Made by a program: the position numbers and the translations under genes. The notes beneath the pieces are model-generated. The model was not told the DNA's origin. It saw only the letters and a list, made by a program, of their open reading frames with translations, and searched no databases. Below are positions 21,031-30,861 of a stretch of DNA of 64,000 bases, piece after piece. Source of the stretch: an uncultured Rikenellaceae bacterium (GTDB lineage Bacteria; Bacteroidota; Bacteroidia; Bacteroidales; Rikenellaceae); the NCBI GenBank assembly GCA_944321925.1, contig CALUND010000005.1, forward strand, positions 1 through 64,000. The letters run 5' to 3'. Within the stretch, counting starts at the first letter, position 1; each line of letters starts with the position of its first letter.

Positions 21031-21492
21031 TTAGTTGAGTATTTTTACGATGATGTTGAAATTGTCGAATCCGGTTACCTCCACTTCTGTTTGAGGATCG
21101 ACATAGGTATCGATGCTGCGGGCTTCGAAGGTTTGTCCTCCGACCATTACTTTGCCTGACGGAGCCAGACGGGTGATGGCTACGCCTCGGTCGCCGATCT
21201 TCACCAGGTTGGCGGGAGCGGTTTGCGAGGTGCCGTCGATTTTACTTTTCAGGGAGAGGCGTTGCCAGGTTTTGCTTCTGAGGGAGAACCATGTGGCCAG
21301 CAGTGAAATCGTGGCGACCACGACGATGGCGATGCCCATTCCTCCGGGGCCGTAAGTCGTGTAGGAGAGATAGACTGCGCCACAGTAACAGGCGAGGGAG
21401 CCTATGCCGGCAATCGTGATGCCGGGTAACAGCACCAGTTCGGCAATCAGAAGCAGGGCGCCGAGGATGATGAGTATGGAAATGAGCCACAT
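21031..21492 (-). CDS. NfeD-family membrane protein
   Basis: 153 residues. Two or three transmembrane helices fill the first ~70 residues, and a C-terminal OB-fold-like domain (about 85-150) contains LVKIGDRGVAITRLAPSGKV and ends in VEVTGFDNFNIIVKIL. It is the short, protease-less NfeD type that accompanies flotillins and is thought to help build flotillin assemblies. It lies directly upstream of floA. Confidence 0.88.
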   Translation of the reverse strand: MWLISILIILGALLLIAELVLLPGITIAGIGSLACYCGAVYLSYTTYGPGGMGIAIVVVATISLLATWFSLRSKTWQRLSLKSKIDGTSQTAPANLVKIGDRGVAITRLAPSGKVMVGGQTFEARSIDTYVDPQTEVEVTGFDNFNIIVKILN

Positions 21493-21549
21493 GAGCAGAA
21501 AAATATTCGATTATTTGGTTATAGGGGATAAAGATAACGAAAAAGAGGA

Positions 21550-23103
21550 TTACTTCTCTGTTTCGACGATTTTTATCTCCATTTTTTCCGGTTTGATTGC
21601 CGTGAGGGCGTTGCGTAATTGTTCGGCTTCTTCTTTCCCCTGGAACGGCCCGACGATGAAACGGTCGCCACTGCGGGCGATGTCGCGGCCGGCTGTGGTG
21701 GTCCGAATGGTGTCCTTTATTGCATCGGGAAGTTCCTCCACTCCGAGCAACTCTACGCGATAGAGCATGGTATCGACCGGGTTATCGGAGGGGTCGGAGA
21801 TGTTCCGATAGTTTCCGTCGTTCCATACCACCACTTCCGGACGGCGGAACCCCATTCGTTTGAGTTGTTCCTGAGCTGCATGTGCGGCGCTGTCCGAGGA
21901 GAATCCTCCCGCGAAGTAACGGATTTTGTCTTCTGCCTTGAGTTGGAAGAGGGGCTCCACACCTTTAAATAGGGTGGGTGTTTGCGGCGAGGAGTAGGTG
22001 CCGAGCAGTATGCGGTAGATGGTGCCCTGGGGGTAGATCTCACAGGCGGGAATCGGATTGTTGCTATTGTACCGGACCGGTTTATGCACTTCGATATCGG
22101 CATAGTCGAGGAAGATCCGCTCCTGGAGCGTAATGATGGGCAGGTCGATCGAGACGGCGGTGGGAAGAGACTGCATTACGTGTTGGAGCGAGTCGTGGCT
22201 GCGATCGAATCCGAGGATGGAAGCGACGGTCAATTCGAAGTCGGTGACCAGCCGTTTTTGAAGGTAATAGGTTGCCACTTCGTCCGATGCGAACACTCCC
22301 TGGACCGAAGCTCGTTGCTGGTCCATTTCGGAGAGCTTCCGGTTGAATTCGAAAAGCAGATCGGGCCGATTCCCTTTGTCGAGGAGATAAATATAAGTAT
22401 ACGTTTTGGTGTCGTAGACGAAACTCCAGCGTTGGGTCAGCGAGTCGGCGATGCGGGCATTGACCGCAACCAGCGAGTCGAACTGAAACTGGATCGCTGC
22501 GGCGGAGTCGGCTTGGGAGACCGTGTCGTATATTGTGCGGATCGATTCGAGGGAACGGTTGCCCGCCTCGTAGGAACGGACGAGCGACAGACACTCTGTT
22601 TCGGCGTTTTGCGCCTTGAGTAACGAGGCATGGTCCTCCGGGGAGAGGTGCTCGGAGAAGTAGGGGTTGTTTACGAGCATGGGGCTTGTTTCGCGCGGAA
22701 GGTCTTGGCGATTGTTTTGCTGGTCGGTTTCCGCGTTGTTTTCGGTGGGGCTGGAGTCCAGGTGTTGGACGATCCAGGCCTGTTCGATGGCGTTGATTTG
22801 ATCCGTAAGTTGTCCGGCCCGGTTGCGCAGGTCGAATACGGAATCTTCCAGCCCGAGGATACGTGTGGTCAGGTTTTTCCGGTCGGCCGTATCGGTCCGG
22901 AACGATTCGCGGATCTGTGCAATCTCTTCGACCAAAGAGTCGATTTGCCGGTTGAGCTCTCTTTCTTGGGCGAGTAGGGTCATGTATTCCGCATTCGTTT
23001 CGAGACCCTTGACTCTTGCCTGCACCTGTTGTGCGGAAAGGTTCGTCGGGTTGAAGACGGTGAGCAGCAGAACGACGAAGAGATATTTCCTATATTTATT
23101 CAT
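21550..23103 (-). CDS. Secreted coiled-coil protein with SPOR-like repeats
   Basis: 517 residues from the ATG at 23103 (MNKYRKYLF...), which begins a signal peptide ending near NLSAQQ. An N-terminal coiled coil (LNRQIDSLVEEIAQIRESF, ILGLEDSVFDLRNRAGQLTD) is followed by a charged linker and then two C-terminal segments resembling SPOR domains: YRILLGTYSSPQTPTLFKG with a later YFAGGFSSDSAAHAAQEQLK, and a repeat ending in RFIVGPFQGKEEAEQLRNAL. SPOR domains bind denuded peptidoglycan, so a periplasmic cell-wall role is plausible. It starts 2 bases after trkH stops. The SPOR reading is by pattern only. Confidence 0.7.
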   Translation of the reverse strand: MNKYRKYLFVVLLLTVFNPTNLSAQQVQARVKGLETNAEYMTLLAQERELNRQIDSLVEEIAQIRESFRTDTADRKNLTTRILGLEDSVFDLRNRAGQLTDQINAIEQAWIVQHLDSSPTENNAETDQQNNRQDLPRETSPMLVNNPYFSEHLSPEDHASLLKAQNAETECLSLVRSYEAGNRSLESIRTIYDTVSQADSAAAIQFQFDSLVAVNARIADSLTQRWSFVYDTKTYTYIYLLDKGNRPDLLFEFNRKLSEMDQQRASVQGVFASDEVATYYLQKRLVTDFELTVASILGFDRSHDSLQHVMQSLPTAVSIDLPIITLQERIFLDYADIEVHKPVRYNSNNPIPACEIYPQGTIYRILLGTYSSPQTPTLFKGVEPLFQLKAEDKIRYFAGGFSSDSAAHAAQEQLKRMGFRRPEVVVWNDGNYRNISDPSDNPVDTMLYRVELLGVEELPDAIKDTIRTTTAGRDIARSGDRFIVGPFQGKEEAEQLRNALTAIKPEKMEIKIVETEK

Positions 23104-23105
23104 AG

Positions 23106-24551
23106 TTATTTCCACCATTTTAGCAGGAAAAGTTGTAGTAGTCCGAATATCTCCAGACGGCCGAAGAGCATCAGCAGCGGACAGAAAAAGCGTACGAATC
23201 CGGGTAGGTTCGCGTAGCTGTTGAATCCTCCGGTTTCGCCGAACCCAGGTCCTACGTTGCCGAGATTGGCGATCGAAGTTGAGAATGCGGTCACCAGATC
23301 GAGTCCTGCGGCAGTCATCACGACCGTTCCTACCAGAATAAGGAAAAGGTAGAGCACGATGAAGAGCATGACGAAATCGCTTACCGATTTTTCCTGTACC
23401 ACCCCGCCCAGTTTGATTCGGAAGATGGCATTGGGGTGTTGCTGTTGGCGTATTTTGGCCCAAATGGCTTTTGCGGCGATGCAGACGCGGTCGCATTTGA
23501 TGCCTCCGCTGGTTGATCCGGCACATCCGCACTGGATGGAGAAGATCATCAGGAGAGTTATGGCGAACGGACTCCAGAGATTGCTGTCGGCTACGGCGAA
23601 TCCGGTTGTGGTGGCATAGGTGGCCAGTTCGAACGAACTGTATCGGAGTGCCGACCAGAAGGATTCGTAGCTTCCTCCGAGCCAGATGCTCACAGAGATA
23701 GCCAAACAGCCTATTATCAAGGAGAGAAGGTAGTAACGCACAACTTCCGACCGGAAAATATTCATGTATTTCCCGGTAAAGGTGGCAAAGATCAAACCGA
23801 AGTGGATGCCCGACAGAACCATGAAGAAGGTGAGCACGATTTCGATCCAGATATTGTCGTAGTAGGCGATGCTGAGATTTTTCGTGCTGAAACCTCCCGT
23901 CGCTACGGTGGACATGGCGTGGTTGATGGCGTCGAAAAAGTCCATGCCGGCCACGCGGAGCAGCAGGGTACAGCAGAGGGTGATGCCGAGATAGACCGTC
24001 AGCAGAATGCGGATGATGGTGTTGGCGCGGTATCGGTAGTTGTCTTTGGCGATCGAAGAGAGCTCCACGTTGGAGATGGTCATTTTGCTCCGGCCCAGCG
24101 AGGGGAGGATGACCAGCGCGAACATCACTACGCCGACGCCGCCCATCCAGTGGGTCAGCGAACGCCAGAAAAGGAGTCCTTTGGGAAGCGCCTCCACGTC
24201 GTTCAGTATGGTAGCGCCTGTGGTGGTGTAGCCCGATACGCTTTCGAACCAGGCGTCGATGAATCCGAACTCTCCGCCCCATAGCAGGTAGGGGAATGAG
24301 CCGACCACGCACGACATGAGCCATGCTCCCACCACGATCGTATAGCCCTCCTTGTTGGATATCTGTTCGTTGCTTCCCACGAAAATGAGCGGGAAGGCTC
24401 CGATCACGGCTGTGAGGGCGGCCGACAGGAGCAGGGGCTGGAATCCGGAGTCGATGTCGTAGAAATAGCTCACGCCGGCCGACAACACCATGAAGGCGGC
24501 GTTGAACAGCATCACGATGCCTACGTAACGGAGAACGACATTCAGACGCAT
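23106..24551 (-). CDS. trkH: Trk-type potassium uptake membrane subunit
   Basis: 481 residues and many transmembrane helices. The four pore-loop selectivity segments are partly visible: SVSGYTTTGATIL near residue 106, a second with MSTVATGGFSTKNL, TTTGFAVADSNLW and NLGNVGPGFGETGG. Also conserved is FWRSLTHWMGGVGVVMFALV. It imports K+ with a TrkA-type regulatory partner. No trkA lies in the window; the upstream neighbour is a sensor-like membrane protein. It ends 2 bases before the next gene. Confidence 0.93.
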   Translation of the reverse strand: MRLNVVLRYVGIVMLFNAAFMVLSAGVSYFYDIDSGFQPLLLSAALTAVIGAFPLIFVGSNEQISNKEGYTIVVGAWLMSCVVGSFPYLLWGGEFGFIDAWFESVSGYTTTGATILNDVEALPKGLLFWRSLTHWMGGVGVVMFALVILPSLGRSKMTISNVELSSIAKDNYRYRANTIIRILLTVYLGITLCCTLLLRVAGMDFFDAINHAMSTVATGGFSTKNLSIAYYDNIWIEIVLTFFMVLSGIHFGLIFATFTGKYMNIFRSEVVRYYLLSLIIGCLAISVSIWLGGSYESFWSALRYSSFELATYATTTGFAVADSNLWSPFAITLLMIFSIQCGCAGSTSGGIKCDRVCIAAKAIWAKIRQQQHPNAIFRIKLGGVVQEKSVSDFVMLFIVLYLFLILVGTVVMTAAGLDLVTAFSTSIANLGNVGPGFGETGGFNSYANLPGFVRFFCPLLMLFGRLEIFGLLQLFLLKWWK

Positions 24552-24563
24552 ATCGACAGGGAG

Positions 24564-25316
24564 TTATTGGGTGTTTCGCGAAAGACAGCTTTTGAGTTGA
24601 GCGATCAGCTCTTCGATCTTCTCTTTCAGTTCAAAGGTTTCGTCTTTGCCCTCCATCTGCACGTTGAAGGGGGTATTGAACGAGAGGTAATCTCCGAGGC
24701 TGCGGTTGATTTTCACTACGGGTTGTACGTAGTAGAGATCGATGAAATAGAGGAACATGAGTACGACCAGCAACATGACTCCGATCGTGATGATGCTGGG
24801 CGTGATGGCCCGATAGGCGTTCTTTTCGATGACGAGGGCTTGCGGCGCCAATGAATTTTGCGAGGAGGTCATGTAGGCTTTGACGGCATCGGTCAAGCGG
24901 TGGTAGTTGGTCCCGTACTCGTCGATGAACCATTCGGTATCGCCTTCGATGCTGTGCAGTACGTAATATTTGGCGCTCTCTTCGTAGCGCTGGTAGGCAG
25001 CGGCGATCGAATCGAGTCCTGTGAACCCTTCGGCACGGGCATTGTCGAGAGCGATGGCGAATCGTTCCTTGCCCTCCATGAAGAGGGTGTCGTAATCGAG
25101 GTTTTCGCCCATGAACATCTGCAGCAGCGCGAAGTTCTGCTCTTCGGCGGCATCCAGCATTTCGCGGGCGAGTTCCATGTTGCGTTGGCCGAGGCGCAGG
25201 ATGTTTTGAGTCTCGGCACCGATTCGGGATAACTGGAAGAAAGAGACGATGCCCGAGAAGACGAGCAGCATGGCCAGGCTCAGAACCCCGATGGTTATTT
25301 TTTTACGAATACCCAT
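24564..25316 (-). CDS. Four-helix-bundle sensor-like membrane protein without output domain
   Basis: 250 residues. Transmembrane helix 1 is near residues 8-28, and helix 2 near 176-195 (IITIGVMLLVVLMFLYFIDLY). The ~145-residue periplasmic loop between them is all helical (AREMLDAAEEQNFALLQMFM), as in chemoreceptor and histidine-kinase four-helix-bundle sensors. After helix 2 there is only a short HAMP-like stretch (YVQPVVKINRSLGDYLSFN) and a final helix; no kinase, methyl-accepting or cyclase domain follows. It lies between fmt and trkH, so it might act with TrkH, but no function can be assigned. Confidence 0.6.
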   Translation of the reverse strand: MGIRKKITIGVLSLAMLLVFSGIVSFFQLSRIGAETQNILRLGQRNMELAREMLDAAEEQNFALLQMFMGENLDYDTLFMEGKERFAIALDNARAEGFTGLDSIAAAYQRYEESAKYYVLHSIEGDTEWFIDEYGTNYHRLTDAVKAYMTSSQNSLAPQALVIEKNAYRAITPSIITIGVMLLVVLMFLYFIDLYYVQPVVKINRSLGDYLSFNTPFNVQMEGKDETFELKEKIEELIAQLKSCLSRNTQ

Positions 25317-25325
25317 GTCCGTGGA

Positions 25326-26306
25326 TTATTTGGAGGTGAAACGGTATTTATCGGCCTCTTTCCAGCCGCAGAGCAGTTCGGAGACCTTCATCCGGCGTTT
25401 GCCGGCGGGTTGGAGTTCCTGCAGAGCGATCCAGCCGTCGGCGCAGGCCGCTTCGAGAAGCGTTCGTCCATCGGTCCGCAAGGTTCCTGCCGGGACTGTG
25501 ACCGAAGAGGGTGTGAAACGGACGTCGAAGATTTTGTACGTGCCGTTTTCCTGTCCGGAAGCGTCGACACAATCGGTCCAGGCTCCGGGATAGGGGGCAA
25601 GTCCCCGTACCAGATTTACGATCCGTTCGCCGGGGGTATTCCAGTCGATCCGGCAGTCGTCTCGAAAGATCTTCGGTGCGGGTTTGAGGCTTTGAGCCGG
25701 GATGTGTTGCTGACGGATGGGGGTCCAGTTGCCCCGGGCGATCCGTTCTACCGTATCGATCACCAGCCGGCTCCCTTCGATCATCAATTTGTCGTGAATC
25801 GTACCCGCGTTGTCTTCGAGGCGGATCGGGATTTTGGTTTGGCCGATGATGTCGCCCTGGTCGATTTCGCTGTTGAGCAGGAAGGTGGTGACGCCTGTTT
25901 CGGTTTCGCCGTTCATGATGGCCCGGTTGATGGGGGCTGCACCGCGGTATTCGGGGAGCAGCGAGGCGTGGAGGTTGAAGGTGCCGAGCCGGGGCATGCC
26001 CCAAACGACCTCCGGCAACATGCGGAAGGCGATGACGATTCCCAGGTCGGGTTCCAGTGTCCGGAGTTGGGCGAGAAAAGCCTCGTCGCGCAGTTTCTCG
26101 GGTTGCAGGACGGGTAATCCGACCTCCTGGGCATATCGTTTTACGTCGCTTTCGTGCATGCGCTGTCCGCGTCCGGCCGGTTTGTCGGGCGTGGTGACTA
26201 CGGCGACGATCCGATAACCCCCCTCCTCCAGTGCGCGGAGGGATTCTACGGCGAACTCCGGAGTCCCCAGAAACACGATTTTCAGGTCACGGCCTTCCAT
26301 GGTCAT
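25326..26306 (-). CDS. fmt: Methionyl-tRNA formyltransferase
   Basis: 326 residues (ATG at 26300 is an alternative start). The N-terminal domain begins KIVFLGTPEFAVESL, and the formyl-folate signature FNLHASLLPEYRGAAPINRA carries the catalytic His and the SLLPxYRG motif. The C-terminal OB domain includes GERIVNLVRGLAPYPGAWT. It formylates initiator Met-tRNA using 10-formyl-THF. It follows ribBA by 16 bases in a long minus-strand run. Confidence 0.96.
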   Translation of the reverse strand: MTMEGRDLKIVFLGTPEFAVESLRALEEGGYRIVAVVTTPDKPAGRGQRMHESDVKRYAQEVGLPVLQPEKLRDEAFLAQLRTLEPDLGIVIAFRMLPEVVWGMPRLGTFNLHASLLPEYRGAAPINRAIMNGETETGVTTFLLNSEIDQGDIIGQTKIPIRLEDNAGTIHDKLMIEGSRLVIDTVERIARGNWTPIRQQHIPAQSLKPAPKIFRDDCRIDWNTPGERIVNLVRGLAPYPGAWTDCVDASGQENGTYKIFDVRFTPSSVTVPAGTLRTDGRTLLEAACADGWIALQELQPAGKRRMKVSELLCGWKEADKYRFTSK

Positions 26307-26322
26307 CCGTTTTTTTGTAAAG

Positions 26323-27552
26323 TTAACATTTTTTGCAGAGACCCAGCTTGTGCCCCATTACCTGTTCTTTGGTCTGCAGGTAGCGGAGGTTATAGGGGTT
26401 GGGCGCGATGACGATCGGGACGTTCTCCACGATCGACAGACCGTATCCCTCCAGTCCGACCCGTTTGAGCGGGTTGTTGCTCATGAGGCGCATCTTTTTG
26501 ATCCCCAGTTCGCGGATGATGCTCGCACCCACGCCGTAGTCGCGTTCGTCGACCTGAAAGCCGAGTTTGACATTGGCTTCGGCGGTGTCGTAGCCCTCTT
26601 CCTGCAGCTTGTATGCGGCCACTTTGTTGAACAGACCGATCCCGCGACCCTCCTGGCTGAGGTAGACGATAGCTCCTTTGCCCTCTTTTTCGATCATGCG
26701 CATCGCTTCGTGGAGTTGTGCACCGCAGTCGCAGCGGCAGGAGCCGAGGATGTCGCCGGTAGCGCAGGAGGAGTGGACGCGGATCAGAACCGGTTCGTCT
26801 TCGGTCCACTCGCCTTTGGTGATGGCCATGTGTTCCAGACCGTTGCTTTTCTGGCGGAAGGCCGTGAGTCGGAAATGCCCCCATTGGGTCGGCAGGTCAC
26901 AAGTCTCGCCCCGTTCGATGATCGATTCGCTTTTGAGCCGGTAGGCGATGATATCGGCGATCGAGACGATCTTCAGATCGAATTTTTTTGCGATCTCGAG
27001 GAGTTGGGGCAGACGGGCCATGGTTCCGTCCTCGTTCATGATTTCGATCAGGGCGGCACCGGGTTTCAGTCCGGCCATGCGGGAGAGGTCGACGGCGGCT
27101 TCCGTATGGCCCGGACGGCGCAGTACGCCTTTGTTGCGGGCGCGGAGCGGGAAGATGTGTCCCGGACGGCCCAGGTCGGCGGCACGGGTATCGGGGTCGA
27201 TCAGGGCCCGGATCGTAGCGGCGCGATCGGAGGCCGAAACACCTGTGGTGCAGCCGTGGCCGAGCAGATCGACAGCGACGGTGAACGGGGTTCCCAGCAG
27301 GGAGGTATTGTTCTCCTCCATCATGTTGAGTTCGAGTTCACGACAACGGTCTTCGGTGAGGGGAGCGCAGAGTACGCCGCGTCCGTTGTGGAGCATGAAA
27401 TTGACGATCTCGGGGGTGATCTTTTCAGCCGCAACGATGAAATCGCCTTCGTTTTCGCGGTCTTCGTCGTCGACGACGATCACTACTTTGCCCTGACGGA
27501 AATCATCTAAGGTTTCTTCGACGGTATTGAGCAATTTGTTTTGCTGTGTCAT
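26323..27552 (-). CDS. ribBA: Bifunctional DHBP synthase / GTP cyclohydrolase II
   Basis: 409 residues. The N-terminal DHBP-synthase domain has [16 protein letters not shown] near residues 26-41 and [16 protein letters not shown]. The C-terminal GTP cyclohydrolase II domain has the zinc site [17 protein letters not shown] and the catalytic [11 protein letters not shown]. It makes 3,4-dihydroxybutanone phosphate and the first pyrimidine intermediate of riboflavin. Its start codon overlaps the stop of the upstream LptF/G-type gene (ATGA, 27549-27552), implying translational coupling. No FMN riboswitch is visible upstream. Confidence 0.97.
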   Translation of the reverse strand: MTQQNKLLNTVEETLDDFRQGKVVIVVDDEDRENEGDFIVAAEKITPEIVNFMLHNGRGVLCAPLTEDRCRELELNMMEENNTSLLGTPFTVAVDLLGHGCTTGVSASDRAATIRALIDPDTRAADLGRPGHIFPLRARNKGVLRRPGHTEAAVDLSRMAGLKPGAALIEIMNEDGTMARLPQLLEIAKKFDLKIVSIADIIAYRLKSESIIERGETCDLPTQWGHFRLTAFRQKSNGLEHMAITKGEWTEDEPVLIRVHSSCATGDILGSCRCDCGAQLHEAMRMIEKEGKGAIVYLSQEGRGIGLFNKVAAYKLQEEGYDTAEANVKLGFQVDERDYGVGASIIRELGIKKMRLMSNNPLKRVGLEGYGLSIVENVPIVIAPNPYNLRYLQTKEQVMGHKLGLCKKC

Positions 27553-29027
27553 ATCTTTTTCGATTTTAGATTCGATTTATGAGAAAAACGGTCCGAGAAA
27601 TATTTCTTCAACTGGCGGTATTTGATGATATACCAGTCCATGTTGAGCAGGTTGGAGTCGTTGGTAGCCTTGTAGGTGAGGTAGATTGCCACGGGGAAGA
27701 GGATATAGGTGGAGACCCACATGCCGATGAAGGCCTCCCAGGTTCCCTCTTTGGTCATTTTTTCGCCCGTCAGACTGATGACGTAGTAGATGACGAAGAA
27801 TGCCACGGAGACAATGACCGGCATGCCGAGACCGCCCTTGCGGATGATGGCTCCGAGGGCGGCGCCGATCAGGAAGAAGATCATGATCGATACCGGGAGC
27901 GACATTTTGCGATGCCACTCCACTTTGGCCCGGTAGAGTTTGTTGAGGGAGTCTTTCGAGGCGGTTTCATCGAACGTGAGCACGTTGCTCGAGTTGAGAG
28001 CCTGTTTGTAGGCGTCGTTGTAGATTTTACCGGCCTCCCGTGTGCGGAGTCCTTTGATGGAGTCTTCCACCAACATGGGATGTTGATGACCCTCGACCGT
28101 GGCGAGCAGGCTGTCGACGAACAGCTCGGGGTAGTTGCGGAAGAGGTAGTCCTGAAGCAGCGGGCCGTAGGAGCCGGTTGCCGACTGGTTGACAAGTCTG
28201 TCGAGCGAGTCGATGTCGCGTTCCAGTTCGACGATGTTTCGGGTTTGGCTGTTGCTGCTGAAACCGCTTTCGTCCGACCGTTTGAAGTCGAATCCTTCCA
28301 TGGGGATCATGCCGTTCTGTTCGTCGAAGATGTAGTGGTCCAGACTGCTCTTGTCGTACCACTGGATGTCGCGGGTCATGTTGTAGGTCTCTCCGTGGTA
28401 GAGTGTGACGAGCAGGAAGCGTTTATCGTCCGAAAGGCGGATGTATCCCGAATCCGCGGCCGTTACGCTCATGTTTCCGCCGGGTTTACGGTTGTCGTAG
28501 ATCAGTACGTCGGTAAGGAGTTTCGTCTCGGGGTCCTGGTGTCCCACGCGGATGCTCATGTTGTCGATTCCGTTGAAAAATAGTCCGTCTTTGAATTCGA
28601 GGGCCTGTTTTTGCTGGCGGATGTCGTAGAGGATGGAGAACATCTTTTTGTTGGCGTAGGGCACGAGGTTGTTTGCCACGAAGAAGCTGGCGACCGAGAC
28701 GAATAGAATCACGATGGCCAACGGTCGCAGTATCTGCGGAAGGGACATGCCGGCCGACTTCATGGCCAGCAGCTCGTAGTTTTCGCCGAGGTTTCCCATC
28801 GTCATGATGGCTGCGAAAAGTGTGGCCAACGGCAGTCCCATGGGGATCATGTTGGCCATGGCGTAGAGCATCAGTTCGGTGATCACTCCCATGTCGAGTC
28901 CTTTGCCGACCAGTTCGTCGATGTAGCGCCATACGAAATTCATCATCAGCACGAACATGACGATGAAGAAGGTCACCACCATGGGGCTGATATAGGATTT
29001 GAGGATGAATTTGTAGATGGTTTTCAT
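27549..29027 (-). CDS. LptF/LptG-family permease
   Basis: 492 residues. It begins [18 protein letters not shown] and has a first cluster of transmembrane helices (about 15-125), a large periplasmic domain (~130-350), and a last helix cluster with [20 protein letters not shown]. This matches the YjgP/YjgQ family, which forms the inner-membrane part of the LPS transport ABC machine with LptB. Single-gene LptF/G homologues scattered in the genome are usual in Bacteroidetes; which of F or G it is cannot be decided. It overlaps both neighbours by 4 bases. Confidence 0.88.
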   Translation of the reverse strand: MKTIYKFILKSYISPMVVTFFIVMFVLMMNFVWRYIDELVGKGLDMGVITELMLYAMANMIPMGLPLATLFAAIMTMGNLGENYELLAMKSAGMSLPQILRPLAIVILFVSVASFFVANNLVPYANKKMFSILYDIRQQKQALEFKDGLFFNGIDNMSIRVGHQDPETKLLTDVLIYDNRKPGGNMSVTAADSGYIRLSDDKRFLLVTLYHGETYNMTRDIQWYDKSSLDHYIFDEQNGMIPMEGFDFKRSDESGFSSNSQTRNIVELERDIDSLDRLVNQSATGSYGPLLQDYLFRNYPELFVDSLLATVEGHQHPMLVEDSIKGLRTREAGKIYNDAYKQALNSSNVLTFDETASKDSLNKLYRAKVEWHRKMSLPVSIMIFFLIGAALGAIIRKGGLGMPVIVSVAFFVIYYVISLTGEKMTKEGTWEAFIGMWVSTYILFPVAIYLTYKATNDSNLLNMDWYIIKYRQLKKYFSDRFSHKSNLKSKKI

Positions 29028-29854
29028 CGGGCGACTCTACGCAGATTACGACACAAAGGTATTGTTTTTACCACAATAAGCGTTACGGTGAGCACAAATA
29101 TTGTGGCTGCGCCGGTCGGAATGTTGAGTTTGTAGCTCAGCAGCAAACCGAGCAGATTGGCGAGCGTGGCGACTACGGCCGATCCGATTGCGAGGCGGTA
29201 GAAAGAGCGGGTCAGCGAGTTGACGATGACTGTGGGAAAGGTGAGCAGCGAGATGAGCAGAACGATTCCGACGGCCCGGATCGAAAAGACGATGGTCAGG
29301 GCGACGACGAGGGCCATTGCATAGGAGATCGTACGGACGGGCATCTGTTGGCTGCGGGCGAAATCGCGGTCGAAGGCGACGTACATGATGGGTCGCCACC
29401 AGCCACCGAAAAGCAGCGCGACGAGGAGCGTGAGGAGGAGGGAGGCCGTGAGGTCGGTTGGGGTGACGGTCAGTATGTTGCCGAACAGAATGCCCGTTAT
29501 GTTGGGCGCATAGCCCGGAGTGAGGTAGATGAAGATGATGCCCAGGGCCATGCCGATGCTCCAGACGATGCCGATGGCGGAGTCTTCTCGGATGCGTTTT
29601 CTGTCGCTGGCCCACTCGATGCCGACTGCCGACAGCAGCGCGAACAGGGTCGCGCCGAGGATCGGGTTCCAGCCGAGGAAGTAGGCGAGTCCGATCCCGC
29701 CGAAGGAGGCATGGGTGATTCCGCCGCTGAGAAAGACCGTCCGGCGACATACCACGTAGGTTCCCACGATGCCGCATGTCACGCCGGAAAGTACCGCCGC
29801 AATCGCTGCATGGGCCAGAAACTGGTAGCCGAATAAGCCGGAGAGAAAATCCAT
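29024..29854 (-). CDS. Metal (Zn/Mn) ABC transporter permease, ABC-3 family
   Basis: 276 residues with about 8 transmembrane helices. The family signature VGTYVVCRRTVFLSGGITHA with ASFGGIGLAYFLGW is at residues ~30-62, and VGIVLLISLLTFPTVIVN near the C-terminus. This is the ZnuB/MntB/TroC type, which imports Zn2+, Mn2+ or Fe2+ with an ATPase and a binding protein; neither partner is in the window, so substrate is unknown. It is the first gene of the nine-gene run; a TATTTTTG-like -7 box lies at 29899-29892. Confidence 0.9.
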   Translation of the reverse strand: MDFLSGLFGYQFLAHAAIAAVLSGVTCGIVGTYVVCRRTVFLSGGITHASFGGIGLAYFLGWNPILGATLFALLSAVGIEWASDRKRIREDSAIGIVWSIGMALGIIFIYLTPGYAPNITGILFGNILTVTPTDLTASLLLTLLVALLFGGWWRPIMYVAFDRDFARSQQMPVRTISYAMALVVALTIVFSIRAVGIVLLISLLTFPTVIVNSLTRSFYRLAIGSAVVATLANLLGLLLSYKLNIPTGAATIFVLTVTLIVVKTIPLCRNLRRVAR

Positions 29855-30000
29855 GTTTTTTCGTGCGGATGGTTGTCGTTTGTCTCGGATGCAAAAATAG
29901 GGTTTTTTGTCGAAGAATCCACCCCGTTTGTTCTCCGTTTCGATTGTTTTTCCTACTTTAGCGTCTTGAACTGCCCGGGTTTCGTCCGGGCCAACGAGTG

Positions 30001-30861
30001 ATGCTTATGAAACTTTTTGCCAATCTTTGTTGCCGGGGCGTCGCATGTTGTGCCGCCTTGCTCTGTCTGGCCGGATCGGTGTCGGGTCAGACTGCTCGTA
30101 CGATGGATTTTCCCCTCATCACCTCCACGCCCGGCGACGAAGCGATCCTGCGCATTTTCTTTCCCGAAAAGGTTGCTCCTTCAGGCATGGCCGTGGTAGC
30201 CTGTCCGGGCGGCGGCTACCGGAATCTTTCGATGGAGAACGAAGGTTACGACTGGGCTCCCTTCTTCAACGAACGGGGGATCGTCTTTGCCGTACTGAAG
30301 TACCGGATGCCGCGGACAGATCGTCGGCGTCCGCTCGCCGATGCGAAGGAGGCGTTGCGGGTTTTGCACATGTATGCCGAGGGGTGGGGTGTCGACCCGG
30401 ACCGGATCGGGATCATGGGTTTTTCCGCCGGGGGACATCTGGCTGCTACGACGGCCAATCGCGCACCGCGAAAGATCCGCCCCGCTTTTCAGATTCTTTT
30501 CTACCCGGTGATTACGATGGACCGTCGTTTCACCCACATGGGGTCGCACGATAACCTCCTCGGTAAGAAGGCCTCCCGATCGCTGGAGGATCGTTATTCC
30601 AATGAGTTGCTGGTTACGGAGAGCACGCCGCAGGCGTTCATCGTTTTCAGTGCCGATGACCGCACGGTCAATCCGCTGAACGGATCCAGCTACCATCAGG
30701 CGCTCCAGGAGAAGGGCATACCTTCCGAATACCATGTCTATCCCTCGGGCGGTCACGGTTGGGGGTGGTACAGAAAATCGTTCGAGTGGCGCGAAAAGGT
30801 GTTGCAGGATCTCGACGGTTGGCTTCGCAAACTCGAAGAGAGCTACGCTCCGGCCAGATGA
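30001..30861 (+). CDS. Secreted alpha/beta hydrolase (esterase)
   Basis: 286 residues from the ATG at 30001 (GTG at 29998 and ATG at 30007 are alternatives). A hydrophobic signal peptide ends near SVSGQ. The hydrolase core has an oxyanion segment CPGGGYRNLSMENEG, the nucleophile elbow GFSAGGHLAA, an acidic residue in VFSADDRTVNPLN and a histidine in YPSGGHGWG. This resembles acetyl-xylan/BD-FAE-type esterases, which deacetylate polysaccharides. Exact substrate unknown. Its stop overlaps the mtaB start (ATGA at 30858-30861), so the two are coupled. Confidence 0.85.
   Translation: MLMKLFANLCCRGVACCAALLCLAGSVSGQTARTMDFPLITSTPGDEAILRIFFPEKVAPSGMAVVACPGGGYRNLSMENEGYDWAPFFNERGIVFAVLKYRMPRTDRRRPLADAKEALRVLHMYAEGWGVDPDRIGIMGFSAGGHLAATTANRAPRKIRPAFQILFYPVITMDRRFTHMGSHDNLLGKKASRSLEDRYSNELLVTESTPQAFIVFSADDRTVNPLNGSSYHQALQEKGIPSEYHVYPSGGHGWGWYRKSFEWREKVLQDLDGWLRKLEESYAPAR

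Noticed and set aside
21550..24324. A 924-codon open frame that extends the SPOR-like gene upstream through trkH
   Set aside because: The part upstream of 23103 is out-of-frame with trkH and has an Arg/His/Pro-rich composition. A clear signal peptide begins at 23103, so that is the real start.
27553..29027. FMN riboswitch before ribBA
   Set aside because: ribBA starts inside the stop of the upstream gene, leaving no room for a leader, and no RFN-like pattern was seen.
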